From: an uncultured Fodinibius sp.
GTDB taxonomy: Bacteria; Bacteroidota; Rhodothermia; Balneolales; Balneolaceae
Reading direction: 5' to 3'
DNA: 64,000 bases
Assembly (NCBI GenBank): GCA_913056235.1
Contig: CAJXMW010000001.1
Location: forward strand, 496,001-560,000
This document shows positions 26,103-36,096 of the stretch, one piece after another. The position numbers and the translations under genes are program-made. The stretch's first letter is position 1, and every line of letters starts with the position of its first letter. A model generated the notes under the pieces. The model saw only the letters and a program-made list of their open reading frames with translations. It made no database searches and had not been told where the DNA came from.

Positions 26103-26115
26103 TCCCAAAATGGGT
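26103..26115. promoter_or_regulatory. TCCCA-AAA-TGGGT palindrome (putative activator site)
   Basis: It is centred about 100 bases upstream of the promoter at 26002, with one mismatch from perfect symmetry. A weaker half site, TCTCA-TTT, lies 20 bases further on (26123-26130). The remaining sequence 26131-26483 contains no supported gene. Confidence 0.5.
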
Positions 26116-26483
26116 TACAACTTCTCATTTTAAAAGTGGCAAAACAATCTTAACTGTGGTTATCTGAAAGAGCAACATTTTAATAAGCACCTTCCACTAA
26201 CTTATTTGTGATTTACTCAATCCCAACAGTTTCTAACCGGCTCACTCAGACAAGAAAAATAGGTGGGTCTAAATTTTGGGCTTCCTCCTTATGCCAAACG
26301 CCAGCACAGAGTTTCTTCTGTAGGATATAAAACTAACACCCCGCGTACTGCTAGTACCTTTGTGAGACCTGCTATTTAGATACGCTTCAATATTAGTTCA
26401 GGCAACTATCACAAAAGTTTAATTACTAACTTTGATTTAAAGATATTGATAGGCGAAAAATCTTTCATTAATTAGCAATTGTA

Positions 26484-26969
26484 ATACAAAATCTGATCAA
26501 AACCGATGCTTCCAAAACCACCATACTGATCCGCCTGATGGTGGGAGCTATACTTTTCTCTGAAGGAATCCAAAAATTCCTCTTTCCGGATGCACGTGGA
26601 GCAGGTCGTTTTGAAGGTATGGGATTTCCCAATCCGGAATTCGTTGGTCCTTTTGTTGGCAATTTTGAATTAATAGCCGGCCTGCTGATTCTCTTTGGCG
26701 TCATAACCCGGGCTGGTGCACTTACAACCCTTATTATCATGACCGTGGCCATTGTGGTTACCAAGATTCCCATCGCCTTTGGACAATCATTTGGTCCCTT
26801 TGTACTGCGAGATTTAAGCACCTACGGCTTCTGGAGTATGGCACATGAAATGCGAACCGATTTTGCGATGTTGCTAGGTAGTTTATACCTGTTTATCAAA
26901 GGCGGGGGCAGGTGGTCTGCTGACAGACCTATATATAGATGGAAATACTCTTTTAGTTGGTCAGAGTAA
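26484..26969 (+). CDS. DoxX family membrane protein, start codon abnormal
   Basis: From ATG 26538 the protein is 143 residues, but the homologous reading clearly begins earlier: the in-frame codons from 26484 give (I)QNLIKTDASKTTILIRL before MVGAILFSEGIQKFLFPDA, a normal DoxX N-terminus. No ATG, GTG or TTG exists in that frame after the upstream stop; codon 26484-26486 is ATA. Either ATA serves as start, ATG has mutated to ATA, or translation starts at 26538 and cuts into the first helix. Four membrane helices are expected. The DoxX role (often linked to thiosulfate or redox stress) is not specific here. Confidence 0.65.
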   Translation: MQNLIKTDASKTTILIRLMVGAILFSEGIQKFLFPDARGAGRFEGMGFPNPEFVGPFVGNFELIAGLLILFGVITRAGALTTLIIMTVAIVVTKIPIAFGQSFGPFVLRDLSTYGFWSMAHEMRTDFAMLLGSLYLFIKGGGRWSADRPIYRWKYSFSWSE

Positions 26970-27073
26970 AATATCGTTCCTATAAATTTAAAGATTTCCC
27001 AACGGATATTTTTTCCGTCCTCTTCTTTAGAAGGGAACAGATGCTTGGTATAGCAACTTGTAACATTACAAGC

Positions 27074-29245
27074 TTATATCAGATTACTACCAATTCCTTT
27101 CACTTCAGTCTTGGTAAATGCTAATCGAAATTCAGTACCATTTTTGTTGTCATACCTTATCTCTCCATCTAATTGTTTTTCTAACAGCTTAATAAGGGTC
27201 ATCCCAATTGATGATGTGGTCTCTTGCATTATATTATCAGAGATGCCGATCCCGTTATCTTTTACCGTCACCACTACCTTATCGCCATCTTCACGTACTT
27301 TAATATTAATTTCACCTTTCTCTTGATTCTTGAAGGCATGTTTAAAAGCATTGGTAATCACTTCATTCACCAACAACGCACAAGGAATAGCCTGATTTAT
27401 ATTCAAGAAAATCGAATCAGCATCAACGTTCACCGAAATTTGTTCACTCTTACTGTATACATCCTCAAGATTACGGACCAACTGCTTAACATTTTCACCA
27501 AAATCCAATTGCGATAAACTCTCAGCCCCATATAGCAATTCGTGAATATTGGCAATGGTCTGTATTCGCTGTTGGGCTACTTTAAGCGATTCCCGAAGTT
27601 CCGAATTTACAGAATCCATGGCCTGCAGTTCCATCATACTCGTGACAATAGCCAGGTTATTTTTTACCCGGTGATGGATTTCGGCTAAGAGCGTTTCCTT
27701 TTCTCTGAGCGATTCCTCCAGCTGCTTTTGGTAGGCAACCTGTTCACTAAAATCCATGGCCTCCACAAAAATACCATATACCTCTCCGTTTTCATCAAAC
27801 AACGGGGCAAACAGAAGATTAAAAATATATTCTTGTTTTGACCCTTTGTTGTCTTTGTCGATGGATATCGGTTCACCGCGGCCTATATATGGCTCTCCTG
27901 TCTCATATACCCGTTGTAGTAAATCAATATAGCCCTGCTCTTCGACTTCAGGCACAACTTCATCAACTCGTTTTCCGATAATATTTTCTTGCCCTACCAC
28001 TTCCCGATACGCCTTGTTGGCAATCACATAGCGTAGCTCTGGACCCTCCATCATACATTTGGGTGAAGGCGCCTCCTCGAACATCTCTCTTAGTTTATCA
28101 CGGTCAGCCTCGGCTTTCTTACGTTGAACATGTTCCTGTTCCAACAGCGAGTTCAACCTCTCTTCAAGCTCTTTTTTCTCCGTTATATCAAATCCCGTAC
28201 CAATGATGAATATTTCATCATTCATCTCCAGCCGCTCGGCATTAAAATGGTAGATCGCGGTGTTCCCACCCGCCGTCTTTATGGTTATTTCAAATTCTCG
28301 GTATCCTTCTTCAAGAACGGCGCCAATTTCTTGGGGTACTTTTTCCTGATCGGATTCATCTACAAACTTAGCAGGTGATTGACCAACTATTTTATCTGCA
28401 GGTACGCCAAATACTTCCATCGCGCGATCATTACATCGCACTACCTTACCCTCTTGATCCAAGACGTAAAAAAGCCCTGGCAGGCTATTCAAGACAACCT
28501 CAGTAAATTCCTTTTCGACCCGCAGGGCTTGCTGCTGTCGTTTTCGATCGCTGATATCCCGAAATAACAAGCTGGTTCGCTTTTCCCCTGCAAAGTTCAC
28601 AAAAACCGATGACGTAAGTTCAACCGGTATTTCGTGCCCATCATTGTGAATAAAGGTGAGTTCACCAGTAAACCGTCCCGTTTCGGACCGCTGCTTTAAA
28701 GCCTTCTCCAACTTTTGATCTTTTGCTACAATTCCTTCACGACCGCGGTCAATAATTTCCTGCTCGGTCATCCCTAATATTTCACATGCCGCAGGATTTG
28801 CCTGAAGAACCTGCCCGTTGGGATTGGTCAACATAATACCATCCAGGCTATGCTTGAACAGCATATCATTACTTAGCTGGGTATTCAGCTCACTGGTAAT
28901 GTCTTTATATATTGCCAGCTGATAGGTATGACCCTCTCCCTCAAAAGACACCGGATTTGTGATAACGTGAGCATAAATAAATTCGCCGTTCTTTTTCTGG
29001 TGTTTCCATACCCCTTCATCGCCCAACCTGTCATGATCCATCTGTCCAAGATGCTTTTTTAATTTCGGGATCTCCTCCTCAGGACGTAAATCAAATAACG
29101 TAAAGGAGAGCATCTCTTCTCTGTTATATCCGTATAGGCGAACCATTGATTGATTCACATCCTTTATCGAATAATCATCGGGATTGTAAATCCACATGGG
29201 GATGGGATTCTCACGAAAAAACTGGTCAAAATGTTTTATTTGCAT
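27074..29245 (-). CDS. multi-PAS sensor histidine kinase (HisKA_2 type)
   Basis: ATG 29245 (MQIKHFDQFF) follows a purine-rich GGAGAGG; the frame can also open at 29284. The ~723-residue protein is soluble, with four PAS domains in series (about 5-115, 125-240, 250-365, 390-510). A HisKA_2 domain with phosphoacceptor EIHHRVKNNLA and an HATPase with DNGIGI and SSIGMTLIKLL follow. There is no adjacent response regulator. It faces away from a related kinase at 29486 across a shared ~240-base promoter gap. Confidence 0.88.
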   Translation of the reverse strand: MQIKHFDQFFRENPIPMWIYNPDDYSIKDVNQSMVRLYGYNREEMLSFTLFDLRPEEEIPKLKKHLGQMDHDRLGDEGVWKHQKKNGEFIYAHVITNPVSFEGEGHTYQLAIYKDITSELNTQLSNDMLFKHSLDGIMLTNPNGQVLQANPAACEILGMTEQEIIDRGREGIVAKDQKLEKALKQRSETGRFTGELTFIHNDGHEIPVELTSSVFVNFAGEKRTSLLFRDISDRKRQQQALRVEKEFTEVVLNSLPGLFYVLDQEGKVVRCNDRAMEVFGVPADKIVGQSPAKFVDESDQEKVPQEIGAVLEEGYREFEITIKTAGGNTAIYHFNAERLEMNDEIFIIGTGFDITEKKELEERLNSLLEQEHVQRKKAEADRDKLREMFEEAPSPKCMMEGPELRYVIANKAYREVVGQENIIGKRVDEVVPEVEEQGYIDLLQRVYETGEPYIGRGEPISIDKDNKGSKQEYIFNLLFAPLFDENGEVYGIFVEAMDFSEQVAYQKQLEESLREKETLLAEIHHRVKNNLAIVTSMMELQAMDSVNSELRESLKVAQQRIQTIANIHELLYGAESLSQLDFGENVKQLVRNLEDVYSKSEQISVNVDADSIFLNINQAIPCALLVNEVITNAFKHAFKNQEKGEINIKVREDGDKVVVTVKDNGIGISDNIMQETTSSIGMTLIKLLEKQLDGEIRYDNKNGTEFRLAFTKTEVKGIGSNLI

Positions 29246-29485
29246 AGGTCCGCCACCTCTCCACAGTAAGTATACTTTTTTCACTCAATCTTTTTTGGTA
29301 TTTCAATGAAAGGAAAAATACGGTAGAATAAAATTCTAGAATTACGGCGCGTTTAACACAGCAAACTCTCGTACTGGCTTCGGACCAAAAGGCTCAAGTG
29401 CTAACTTGTTATAAACTCGTGGTTACCTATATTGCCAATCAACAAATAGGTTCATCAAACACAGGGCAACCAGACATATAACGGC

Positions 29486-31234
29486 ATGGATGGGCTTAAC
29501 AAACAACCTCACAGCCAGTGGGGAAATATTGCAATAATTTCAGTCTTTGTGGTGCTTGCCCTTTTTCTTATTGCCACAACACATTATGGAACCAAAACGC
29601 TCTCTGCTGTCCGGGCGTATGTAGGAGCCGAAGGCCAGTGGACAAAGGCCCAAAAAGAAGCAACAATGGTGCTTATCCGATACAGCATTAATGAGCAGCC
29701 GGAACTCTATAACCAGTTTCAGACAGAGCTAAAACTGCATAAAGCATTCAGGAAAACCCGGCAAACGCTGATCTCAGACAACCCAGACTACGATCGGGCA
29801 TTCAGGGGATTTCAAACTGCCGATATCCATTCCGACGATATCGATCTACTAATATGGCTTGCTCAATTCCATTCTGATATATCATACCTTCAACAGGCGT
29901 TTGACATCTGGAAACAGGGGGACCGACACATTACAAAGCTGGACAGTTTGGGTCGCCTATTGCACAAGACCATACAAGAAGAGCCTACAGACCATGGAAC
30001 CAGAACCCAGCTTATTAAGGATATACATGAGTTAGATCATAAGTTAACCCAGCTGGAAAGCGCCTTTTCCGCGACCATGGCAGACGGTGCCCGCTGGATT
30101 CGGACGGTACTCTTCTGGTCTATTGTGATACTGGGAGCAATTATCATTGCTACAGGATATTTCATTACCCAAAGTTACTTTAGCTATGTCAATAGCCTGA
30201 ATCAGGAATTAACAGAAAGCGAAAATAAATTTCGAAGTGTCCTTCAAAACTCCCGGGATGTTATCTACCAAATAGACTTTGATTCGGGCAACTATGAGTA
30301 TATGAGTCCCGCCGTTAAAAATATGCTTGGCTACTCACCGGATCAGATATTGGAATATGGCACTGAGTTTATATTGGATCGTATCCATCCCGAAGACCGT
30401 AAAAGGATGGACCAAGAGATAAAAGAAATGGAAGGCAAGGAGGTTGAGGATCATTTTGCCAGTGAAACAGAGTTTCGCATCAAAACAAATGAAGAAAATT
30501 ATATCTGGGTTAATAATCAGCGATCACTGGTAAAGGATAGCAACGGTAATCCTACGGCCATTGTAGGAACCGTGCGGGATATTTCAGAACGAAAAAAACA
30601 TGAGGTGGAAACCCAACAATCCCTTGAAGAAAAACAGACCCTGTTAGAGGAAATCCACCATCGCGTTAAAAATAACCTGGCCGTGGTATCAAGCCTGCTC
30701 GAACTGCAGAAAAATGAAGCCAATGATGAAGTTAAACCCATTCTCCAGGACACTCAGTCTCGCATCCATTCTATTGCCATGATCCATGAGAAGCTATATC
30801 AAACGGAAACCCTTTCTGATATAGACATCAAAGAATACATTGAAGATTTCACCAGTATGGTTGCCAACTCTTTTGGATTAGACCAAAAAGCCATTACCAT
30901 TTCGCAAGAGGTCCAAAGCTTTAGCCTGGATATAACCACCGCTGTACCCATTGGACTGATTTTAAATGAGTTACTAAACAATGCTTACAAGCATGGCTTT
31001 TCGGATACACAACATGGGGAATTGCGTATAGCTCTTACAAAAGAAAATGGGATGGTGACCCTCCGCGTTTCCGATAATGGGCGGGGACTTCCCGACGACT
31101 TTAGCCTTGACCGTGACCAGCAATCGCTGGGCATGACGTTAATCCAAACACTAACCAAGCAGTTAGAGGGTAAGTTTGACATATCTTCAAACGATGAATG
31201 GACCTCTTTTCAAGTTACTTTCCCCATAAGCTGA
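29486..31234 (+). CDS. membrane sensor histidine kinase (PAS, HisKA_2 type)
   Basis: The 582 residues comprise helix 1 (about 13-35), a periplasmic helical sensor (GAEGQWTKAQKEATMVLIRY start), helix 2 (about 207-230), one PAS/PAC (about 245-365), HisKA_2 with EIHHRVKNNLAVVSSLLELQ and an HATPase with DNGRGLP. The sensor type is common in kinases of this class but its ligand is unknown. It is an orphan: no response regulator lies nearby. Confidence 0.9.
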   Translation: MDGLNKQPHSQWGNIAIISVFVVLALFLIATTHYGTKTLSAVRAYVGAEGQWTKAQKEATMVLIRYSINEQPELYNQFQTELKLHKAFRKTRQTLISDNPDYDRAFRGFQTADIHSDDIDLLIWLAQFHSDISYLQQAFDIWKQGDRHITKLDSLGRLLHKTIQEEPTDHGTRTQLIKDIHELDHKLTQLESAFSATMADGARWIRTVLFWSIVILGAIIIATGYFITQSYFSYVNSLNQELTESENKFRSVLQNSRDVIYQIDFDSGNYEYMSPAVKNMLGYSPDQILEYGTEFILDRIHPEDRKRMDQEIKEMEGKEVEDHFASETEFRIKTNEENYIWVNNQRSLVKDSNGNPTAIVGTVRDISERKKHEVETQQSLEEKQTLLEEIHHRVKNNLAVVSSLLELQKNEANDEVKPILQDTQSRIHSIAMIHEKLYQTETLSDIDIKEYIEDFTSMVANSFGLDQKAITISQEVQSFSLDITTAVPIGLILNELLNNAYKHGFSDTQHGELRIALTKENGMVTLRVSDNGRGLPDDFSLDRDQQSLGMTLIQTLTKQLEGKFDISSNDEWTSFQVTFPIS

Positions 31235-31500
31235 AAACTATCTCCAGAAAAATTTATCAGGTTCCCCACTCTTTTAACCAAATGGATAACAATGGCTCGG
31301 GTTCAGGCAAAAGTGGATTGGACCGGAATTTTCAATCAGTAACAAACTTGTCGGATTAATGGAATGGATAGGGTTACTTTTCTGTCAATATTGCCTGGCA
31401 AAAAAGTAATGTATGTGAAATTAACTCATGTTTAAGGCTTAGAATAAGAATTAAGAACCTATTGGAGCATAGCATGTTATACCTCACTAGATCCTTAAAT
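31235..31500. other. intergenic, nothing recognised
   Basis: This stretch lies between two convergent genes and contains no convincing open frame or strong hairpin apart from the terminator described next to it. Confidence 0.4.
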
Positions 31501-31546
31501 AAAAAAAACTGCCAGATTACTATTTCGCAGTACAGTAACCTGACAG
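31501..31546 (-). terminator. rho-independent terminator of the SDR gene
   Basis: CTGCCAGATTACT (31509-31521) pairs with AGTAACCTGACAG (31534-31546) with two mismatches. On the minus strand the stem is followed by eight T (31501-31508). It lies 17 bases past the SDR stop codon. Confidence 0.85.
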
Positions 31547-31562
31547 GGAAGAATCGATTGTC

Positions 31563-32309
31563 CTATAGCTCTTGATTTGTAGGTCGGTACAGAATTTCGT
31601 TTATGTCTACCTCTTCCGGTTGAGAAATAGCATAACCAACTGCACGCGCAAAGGAGTCCGCGGGGATGGCATTCTCTTCATATAAGGTTTCCACGGTTTC
31701 TCTCATATCCTCTTCCGAACTGCTTTGAGGGAGTTCGGAATCTACGGCACCGGGAGAGATGATTGTTGAACGAATATTATAGGGCTTCACTTCTTGTCGC
31801 AGGCCTTCAGATATCGCCCGCACGGCGTGTTTGGTTGCGCAATACACCGTACCGTTCGGCATCACTTTATGACCGGCAACCGACGACACATTAATAATAT
31901 GTCCACTTTCCTGCTCCTTCATATATGGGAGGGCGGCTGCAATGCCATATAGCACGCCTTTGACATTTACGTCAATCATCTGCTCCCATTCATCAATCTT
32001 GCGACGTTCGAGGGGAGCAAACGGCATCAGTCCGGCATTGTTGAGCATCACATCAATCCGGCCGAATTCGTCTGCGGCCTTATCGACGAGCTCATCTACC
32101 TGCTCCTGTTCGGTGACATCTGTGGTTACGGCTAGGGCCTGACCACCATTGTCGTTAATTTCATCTGCCAGAGATTCAATACGTTCGGTACGGCGGGCAG
32201 CCACGGCTACTTTTGCACCCTTTTCTGAGAGATGCCGGGCGGTTGCTTCACCAAGTCCGCTGCTTGCTCCGGTTATTACGACTACTTTTCCTTCAATGTT
32301 TTGACTCAT
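31563..32309 (-). CDS. SDR family NAD(P)-dependent oxidoreductase
   Basis: The 248-residue classical short-chain dehydrogenase has TGASSGLG (TGxxxGxG cofactor motif), AAR after strand 2 favouring NADP, NNAG, a catalytic Ser in VSSVAG and YCATKHA (YxxxK). It resembles the clavaldehyde-dehydrogenase-like/YdfG group that acts on 3-hydroxy acids or small carbonyls. The substrate cannot be told. Single gene with its own terminator. Confidence 0.9.
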   Translation of the reverse strand: MSQNIEGKVVVITGASSGLGEATARHLSEKGAKVAVAARRTERIESLADEINDNGGQALAVTTDVTEQEQVDELVDKAADEFGRIDVMLNNAGLMPFAPLERRKIDEWEQMIDVNVKGVLYGIAAALPYMKEQESGHIINVSSVAGHKVMPNGTVYCATKHAVRAISEGLRQEVKPYNIRSTIISPGAVDSELPQSSSEEDMRETVETLYEENAIPADSFARAVGYAISQPEEVDINEILYRPTNQEL

Positions 32310-32823
32310 ATTCCTCTATAAATTTTGATTCAATTATAACTATAAATAATTCAGTTCGTTGGTTCGCGGACCTCAAAACAAGTATCGCTGGTTAACAATT
32401 TCGCAAATCTAACCCTATTTTTGATGCTATCATTTCGAAAACTTTTATTGCTACATACACATTAAGAGATAGAATATAGACTGCCCGAAGCTGTTTTCTG
32501 GATGAATTTAAATGGCATTACCTATTTAATACGTTTCAACAATATGTTCTGCCACAAAAAAGGATTCGAATTGATGATGAGTGCCAAACAAAAAAGCTAA
32601 TGTCGGATATTCGGGTGTTATCAACACAGGACGTATCATTTAGCATGAAAGGCGGACATCCGTTTAATATGCCAAGACCGCATCCTGAATAGAATAAAAA
32701 TTAACAATAGCTCAACAATCAGTGATAACTCTTACTATGACAGCCTGATCCATTTCTTTTTCTGTATATTATATTTTCTTGATCTTTCAGTTTTATTTAT
32801 TCTTCGTAACCAAAAAACAAGAT
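32310..32823. other. intergenic, possible gene remnant
   Basis: A plus-strand open frame from about 32480 to 32690 reads KRIRIDDECQTKKLMSDIRV and ends KGGHPFNMPRPHPE, but has no plausible start and no recognised family. It may be a remnant. The last ~100 bases should hold the promoter of the gene at 32824. No strong hairpin was seen. Confidence 0.3.
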
Positions 32824-33393
32824 ATGCGTTCCAATAACTCTGAGCTCAATAAATTGGTGGTATCTTCAGGAATTGCGCTCCTATTACTTGTATTCTCGGC
32901 TCATAAAACTAAGGCGCAGCATCACGATTCAACCCCGCTTTCTGCCCCCGGCAATCAAATTTTTGGTGCCATTCAGGAAACGATTACCGCTTTGGAAAAG
33001 AATCCCAGTACCGATTGGGAGCAGGTTAATCTTGAGGCGCTTCGTCAACATTTATTGGATATGAAAGCCTTTACCGAAGAGGTCGAAGTGCTGGAAAAAC
33101 AACCTATAGAACAAGGAGTAGAACTCCGGGTTCGTCCATTTACTGAGCGCGGCGGCACAGCCCTGGAGCGAGTGTTGTCCATGCATCCGATGATGCTCAA
33201 TAACGAAAAAGGATGGACTATGGAATCCGAACAAAACAATGGGGTATGGACCATTACTTGTACCACTCCTAATTCGGAAGAAGTACCCAAAGTAAGAGCT
33301 CTTGGTTATATCGGACTCTTGGCCGCAGGTGCACATCATCAACACCACCACTGGATGATCGCCACCGGACAAATGGCGTATCCTCAAAAGTAA
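32824..33393 (+). CDS. secreted protein with His-rich C-terminus, unknown function
   Basis: ATG 32824 (MRSNNSELNKLVVSSG) gives 189 residues with a signal peptide cleaved near HKTKAQ. Mature features are an N-terminal HH, a helical core and a C-terminal GAHHQHHHW segment with further Met and His residues, suggesting metal contact in the periplasm. It is convergent with the arsenic operon (22 bases between stops). The family is not recognised; the histidine cluster is the only functional hint. Confidence 0.75.
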   Translation: MRSNNSELNKLVVSSGIALLLLVFSAHKTKAQHHDSTPLSAPGNQIFGAIQETITALEKNPSTDWEQVNLEALRQHLLDMKAFTEEVEVLEKQPIEQGVELRVRPFTERGGTALERVLSMHPMMLNNEKGWTMESEQNNGVWTITCTTPNSEEVPKVRALGYIGLLAAGAHHQHHHWMIATGQMAYPQK

Positions 33394-33414
33394 ATGGTTA
33401 CCTAATCTGTGTTA

Positions 33415-34488
33415 CTACTTTTGGTCGAGATAAGAAGCAGCTGAATCGGTCTTGTAATATTTATCCCTGAGCCAGAATGCTACATTTACCAAACCGATAA
33501 GTACGGGCACTTCAATGAGCGGACCCACAACCCCGGCAAAAGCCTGCCCACTATTGAGTCCGAATACAGCAATAGCTACCGCAATGGCCAGCTCAAAGTT
33601 GTTACCGGCGGCTGTGAATGCGATAGACGCATTTTTGTCGTAGTCGGCTCCCATCATTTTACTTACCCCGAAACCGATAAAGAACATCACCACAAAATAA
33701 ATGATAAGAGGTACGGCTAGACGAGCTACATCAAAGGGAATTTGAACAATGAGTTCGCCCTTGAGGCTGAACATCACCACAATGGTAAATAGTAGGGCTA
33801 TAAGCGTCATTGGGGAAATCGCCGGCAGGAACTTCTCTTCGTACCACTGTTTGCTTTTGAGGCGTACCAATCCAAACCGGCTAAACATGCCTGCCAAAAA
33901 TGGAATCCCCAAATAGATTGCCACGCTTTCGGCCACTGTCGCAATCGAGATATCAACAATGGCTCCTTCGAATCCAAGCAAGGGAGGCAATTTGGTGATA
34001 AAAATCCAGGCATAAAAGCTGTAGGCAAACACTTGGAAAATGCTGTTTAGCGCCACCAGTCCCGCACCATACTCACTGCTACCCTCGGCCAAGTCGTTCC
34101 AGACCAGCACCATGGCGATGCAGCGGGCCAGTCCGATCAGGATAAGTCCTACCATATATTCGGGATAGTCGTGCAGAAAGATCACGGCCAGGGCAAACAT
34201 CACTACGGGACCGATAATCCAATTCAGGATCAGGGAGATACTCAACACTTTCACATCCTGAAAAACCTTGGGCAACAGCTTATAATCGACCTTTGCCAGT
34301 GGCGGATACATCATTAGAATAAGTCCAATAGCGATGGGGATGTTGGTCGATCCGCTACTAAACGAGTTTATGAATTCAGAAGTAGATGGAATAAAATAGC
34401 CCATGCCTACTCCTATGGCCATGGCAACAAAAATCCACAGCGTTAGAAAGCGGTCCAGCAGATTCATTTTCTTTCGTGGTGCAGACAT
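33415..34488 (-). CDS. acr3: arsenite efflux permease Acr3
   Basis: The 357-residue protein has about ten membrane helices. [28 protein letters not shown] (with the conserved Cys used by Acr3) and [16 protein letters not shown] are signature segments. It exports As(III) across the inner membrane using the proton motive force. It is the last gene of arsR-arsM-arsC-acr3, 49 bases after arsC. Confidence 0.95.
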   Translation of the reverse strand: MSAPRKKMNLLDRFLTLWIFVAMAIGVGMGYFIPSTSEFINSFSSGSTNIPIAIGLILMMYPPLAKVDYKLLPKVFQDVKVLSISLILNWIIGPVVMFALAVIFLHDYPEYMVGLILIGLARCIAMVLVWNDLAEGSSEYGAGLVALNSIFQVFAYSFYAWIFITKLPPLLGFEGAIVDISIATVAESVAIYLGIPFLAGMFSRFGLVRLKSKQWYEEKFLPAISPMTLIALLFTIVVMFSLKGELIVQIPFDVARLAVPLIIYFVVMFFIGFGVSKMMGADYDKNASIAFTAAGNNFELAIAVAIAVFGLNSGQAFAGVVGPLIEVPVLIGLVNVAFWLRDKYYKTDSAASYLDQK

Positions 34489-34537
34489 AGTAATAGCAGA
34501 GTAATTTTAGAAAAGGGGGATTTCTTATTAAAAATGA

Positions 34538-35149
34538 TCAGTTCAATTGAGAAAGCATATAATACATTTCAGCAGCGATTTGACGGCAGCGCTCATCGTA
34601 GGTCTGCACTTCCCGTGGCGTGCCATCCGCCTGTTTTGGGTCTTCGTAGGGGATCGTGATCCGAAAGTCCGTACCCAGCCCAAGGGGGCAATTCTGGTCG
34701 GCATCTGAGCAGGTCATCACTGCCACAAAACCCTTGTCGGGATTACTCTCGTCATCAAACGTTTTGGAATAGCATATAAGTGGCTCCTTCTGCTCATCGT
34801 AATACACCTTGTAATGACGATTTTCACCACCGGTATTCTCAACGATAAATCCCGCCCTCCGGATCGCCTCCACGGCCCGGGGATTAAAAGCTGTTACTTC
34901 AGTACCGCCGGAATAGGTTTCGACGCCGTCTAAATCAAAGTGATCAGCCAGCGTAGCCGCCCAAATTTGGCACAAGTGGCTTCGACGACTATTATGGGTA
35001 CAAATAAAGGTGAGCTTCGCCGATTTCTTATCACGCAGTTTGGTCCAGATCGAATCCGATATCTCCCCGAGCTTTTCTTTACGCTCTTTTGGGATCTGCT
35101 CAACGTTTTCTTCAAGGCTATTAATATACTCCTGCAGAGCTGTGTTCAT
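34538..35149 (-). CDS. arsC: arsenate reductase, low-molecular-weight phosphatase type
   Basis: The 203-residue protein has the P-loop CTHNSRRS (C50-x5-R56), the LMW-PTP/ArsC nucleophile loop. Later cysteines in LICYSKTF and MTCSDADQNCPLG could take part in the thiol relay. A helical N-terminal extension of about 40 residues precedes the domain. It reduces As(V) to As(III) for ArsM and Acr3. The precise thiol partner cannot be read from sequence. Confidence 0.9.
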   Translation of the reverse strand: MNTALQEYINSLEENVEQIPKERKEKLGEISDSIWTKLRDKKSAKLTFICTHNSRRSHLCQIWAATLADHFDLDGVETYSGGTEVTAFNPRAVEAIRRAGFIVENTGGENRHYKVYYDEQKEPLICYSKTFDDESNPDKGFVAVMTCSDADQNCPLGLGTDFRITIPYEDPKQADGTPREVQTYDERCRQIAAEMYYMLSQLN

Positions 35150-35189
35150 CCTGGTTGTGCAAATTATTTATGTAAGAGTAATCGCAAAA

Positions 35190-36095
35190 TTAGCAACAAC
35201 CGGAACCAGGCGTGCAGGCTGGACCTGAGGGTTGTTCCTCTATCATTTGTATTTCTTCTGCTGACCGTTCATCGCCACCCGGCTTTTGGGCAAAGACCGT
35301 TATGCTGTAAATTCCTGTAGAACCATTCTTAAACTCGTCAATTTCCTGCTCCGAGAGGTATTTGCTTAGAATATCATCGGGTATGACGATAGGCTTTTCT
35401 TTTTGGATGGCGATATTCTCAAATCCAAGATCTTTGATATACCCAAGGTACTCGTCTTTCTGGATGGCGCCCGCCACGCAACCGGCATACATTTCGGCGT
35501 CTTCTCGAAGGGCTTCTGGCAAGTCGCCCACCAGCACAATGTCCGAAATACTGAAATGGCCACCCGGTTTAAGCACCCGGAATATATCTGAAAAGACCTT
35601 TTGTTTGTCAGGTACCAAGTTCAAGACACAATTACTAACTATTACATCAGCCAGATCGTCAGAGACGGGCATATCCTCGATATCCCCATAGCGGAATTCA
35701 ACGTTGTTGAAATCCATCTTCTCGGCATTCTGTCGGGCTTTGGCAATCATGGATTCTGCAAAATCGATGCCCAAGATCTTGCCCGTTGGACCCGTCTCGT
35801 TGCGAGCCACAAAACAGTCGTTGCCAGCACCGGATCCCAGATCTATTACTGTATCTCCTTCACTAATGCGGGCAAATTCAGTAGGCAGGCCACAGCCAAG
35901 CCCGAGATCGGCATCGATGTTATAGCCTTCCACTGAGCTGTAATCATCAGTCATGATATTGTAGACCTCCTCGGAGGTCTCTCCAGATCCACAGCAAGAG
36001 CTGGAGTTATAGTCCTTGGACTGCTCGCTAATCTCGTTGTATTTGTCCCGGACAGCTTCTTTTAACTCTTCGGCGGTTCTTTTATTAGTACTCAT
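35190..36095 (-). CDS. arsM: arsenite S-adenosylmethionine methyltransferase
   Basis: The 301-residue protein has SAM motif I VIDLGSGAGNDCF and the ArsM cysteines: the N-terminal CC in SSSCCGSG, GLGCGLP, SNCVLN and AGCVAGA, which bind As(III). It methylates arsenite to methylated arsenicals. The Cys-rich C-terminus (CTPGSGCC) is typical. One base separates it from arsR, so the two are co-translated. Confidence 0.95.
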   Translation of the reverse strand: MSTNKRTAEELKEAVRDKYNEISEQSKDYNSSSCCGSGETSEEVYNIMTDDYSSVEGYNIDADLGLGCGLPTEFARISEGDTVIDLGSGAGNDCFVARNETGPTGKILGIDFAESMIAKARQNAEKMDFNNVEFRYGDIEDMPVSDDLADVIVSNCVLNLVPDKQKVFSDIFRVLKPGGHFSISDIVLVGDLPEALREDAEMYAGCVAGAIQKDEYLGYIKDLGFENIAIQKEKPIVIPDDILSKYLSEQEIDEFKNGSTGIYSITVFAQKPGGDERSAEEIQMIEEQPSGPACTPGSGCC

Positions 36096-36096
36096 A

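Noticed and set aside
26281-26300. Another TGGCAT on the minus strand near 26283-26288 as a fifth sigma-54 site
   Set aside because: The -12 position reads GGAA with no GC at the required distance.
32480-32690. Open frame ending KGGHPFNMPRPHPE
   Set aside because: No start codon at a sensible place and no recognised family; mentioned only as a possible remnant.
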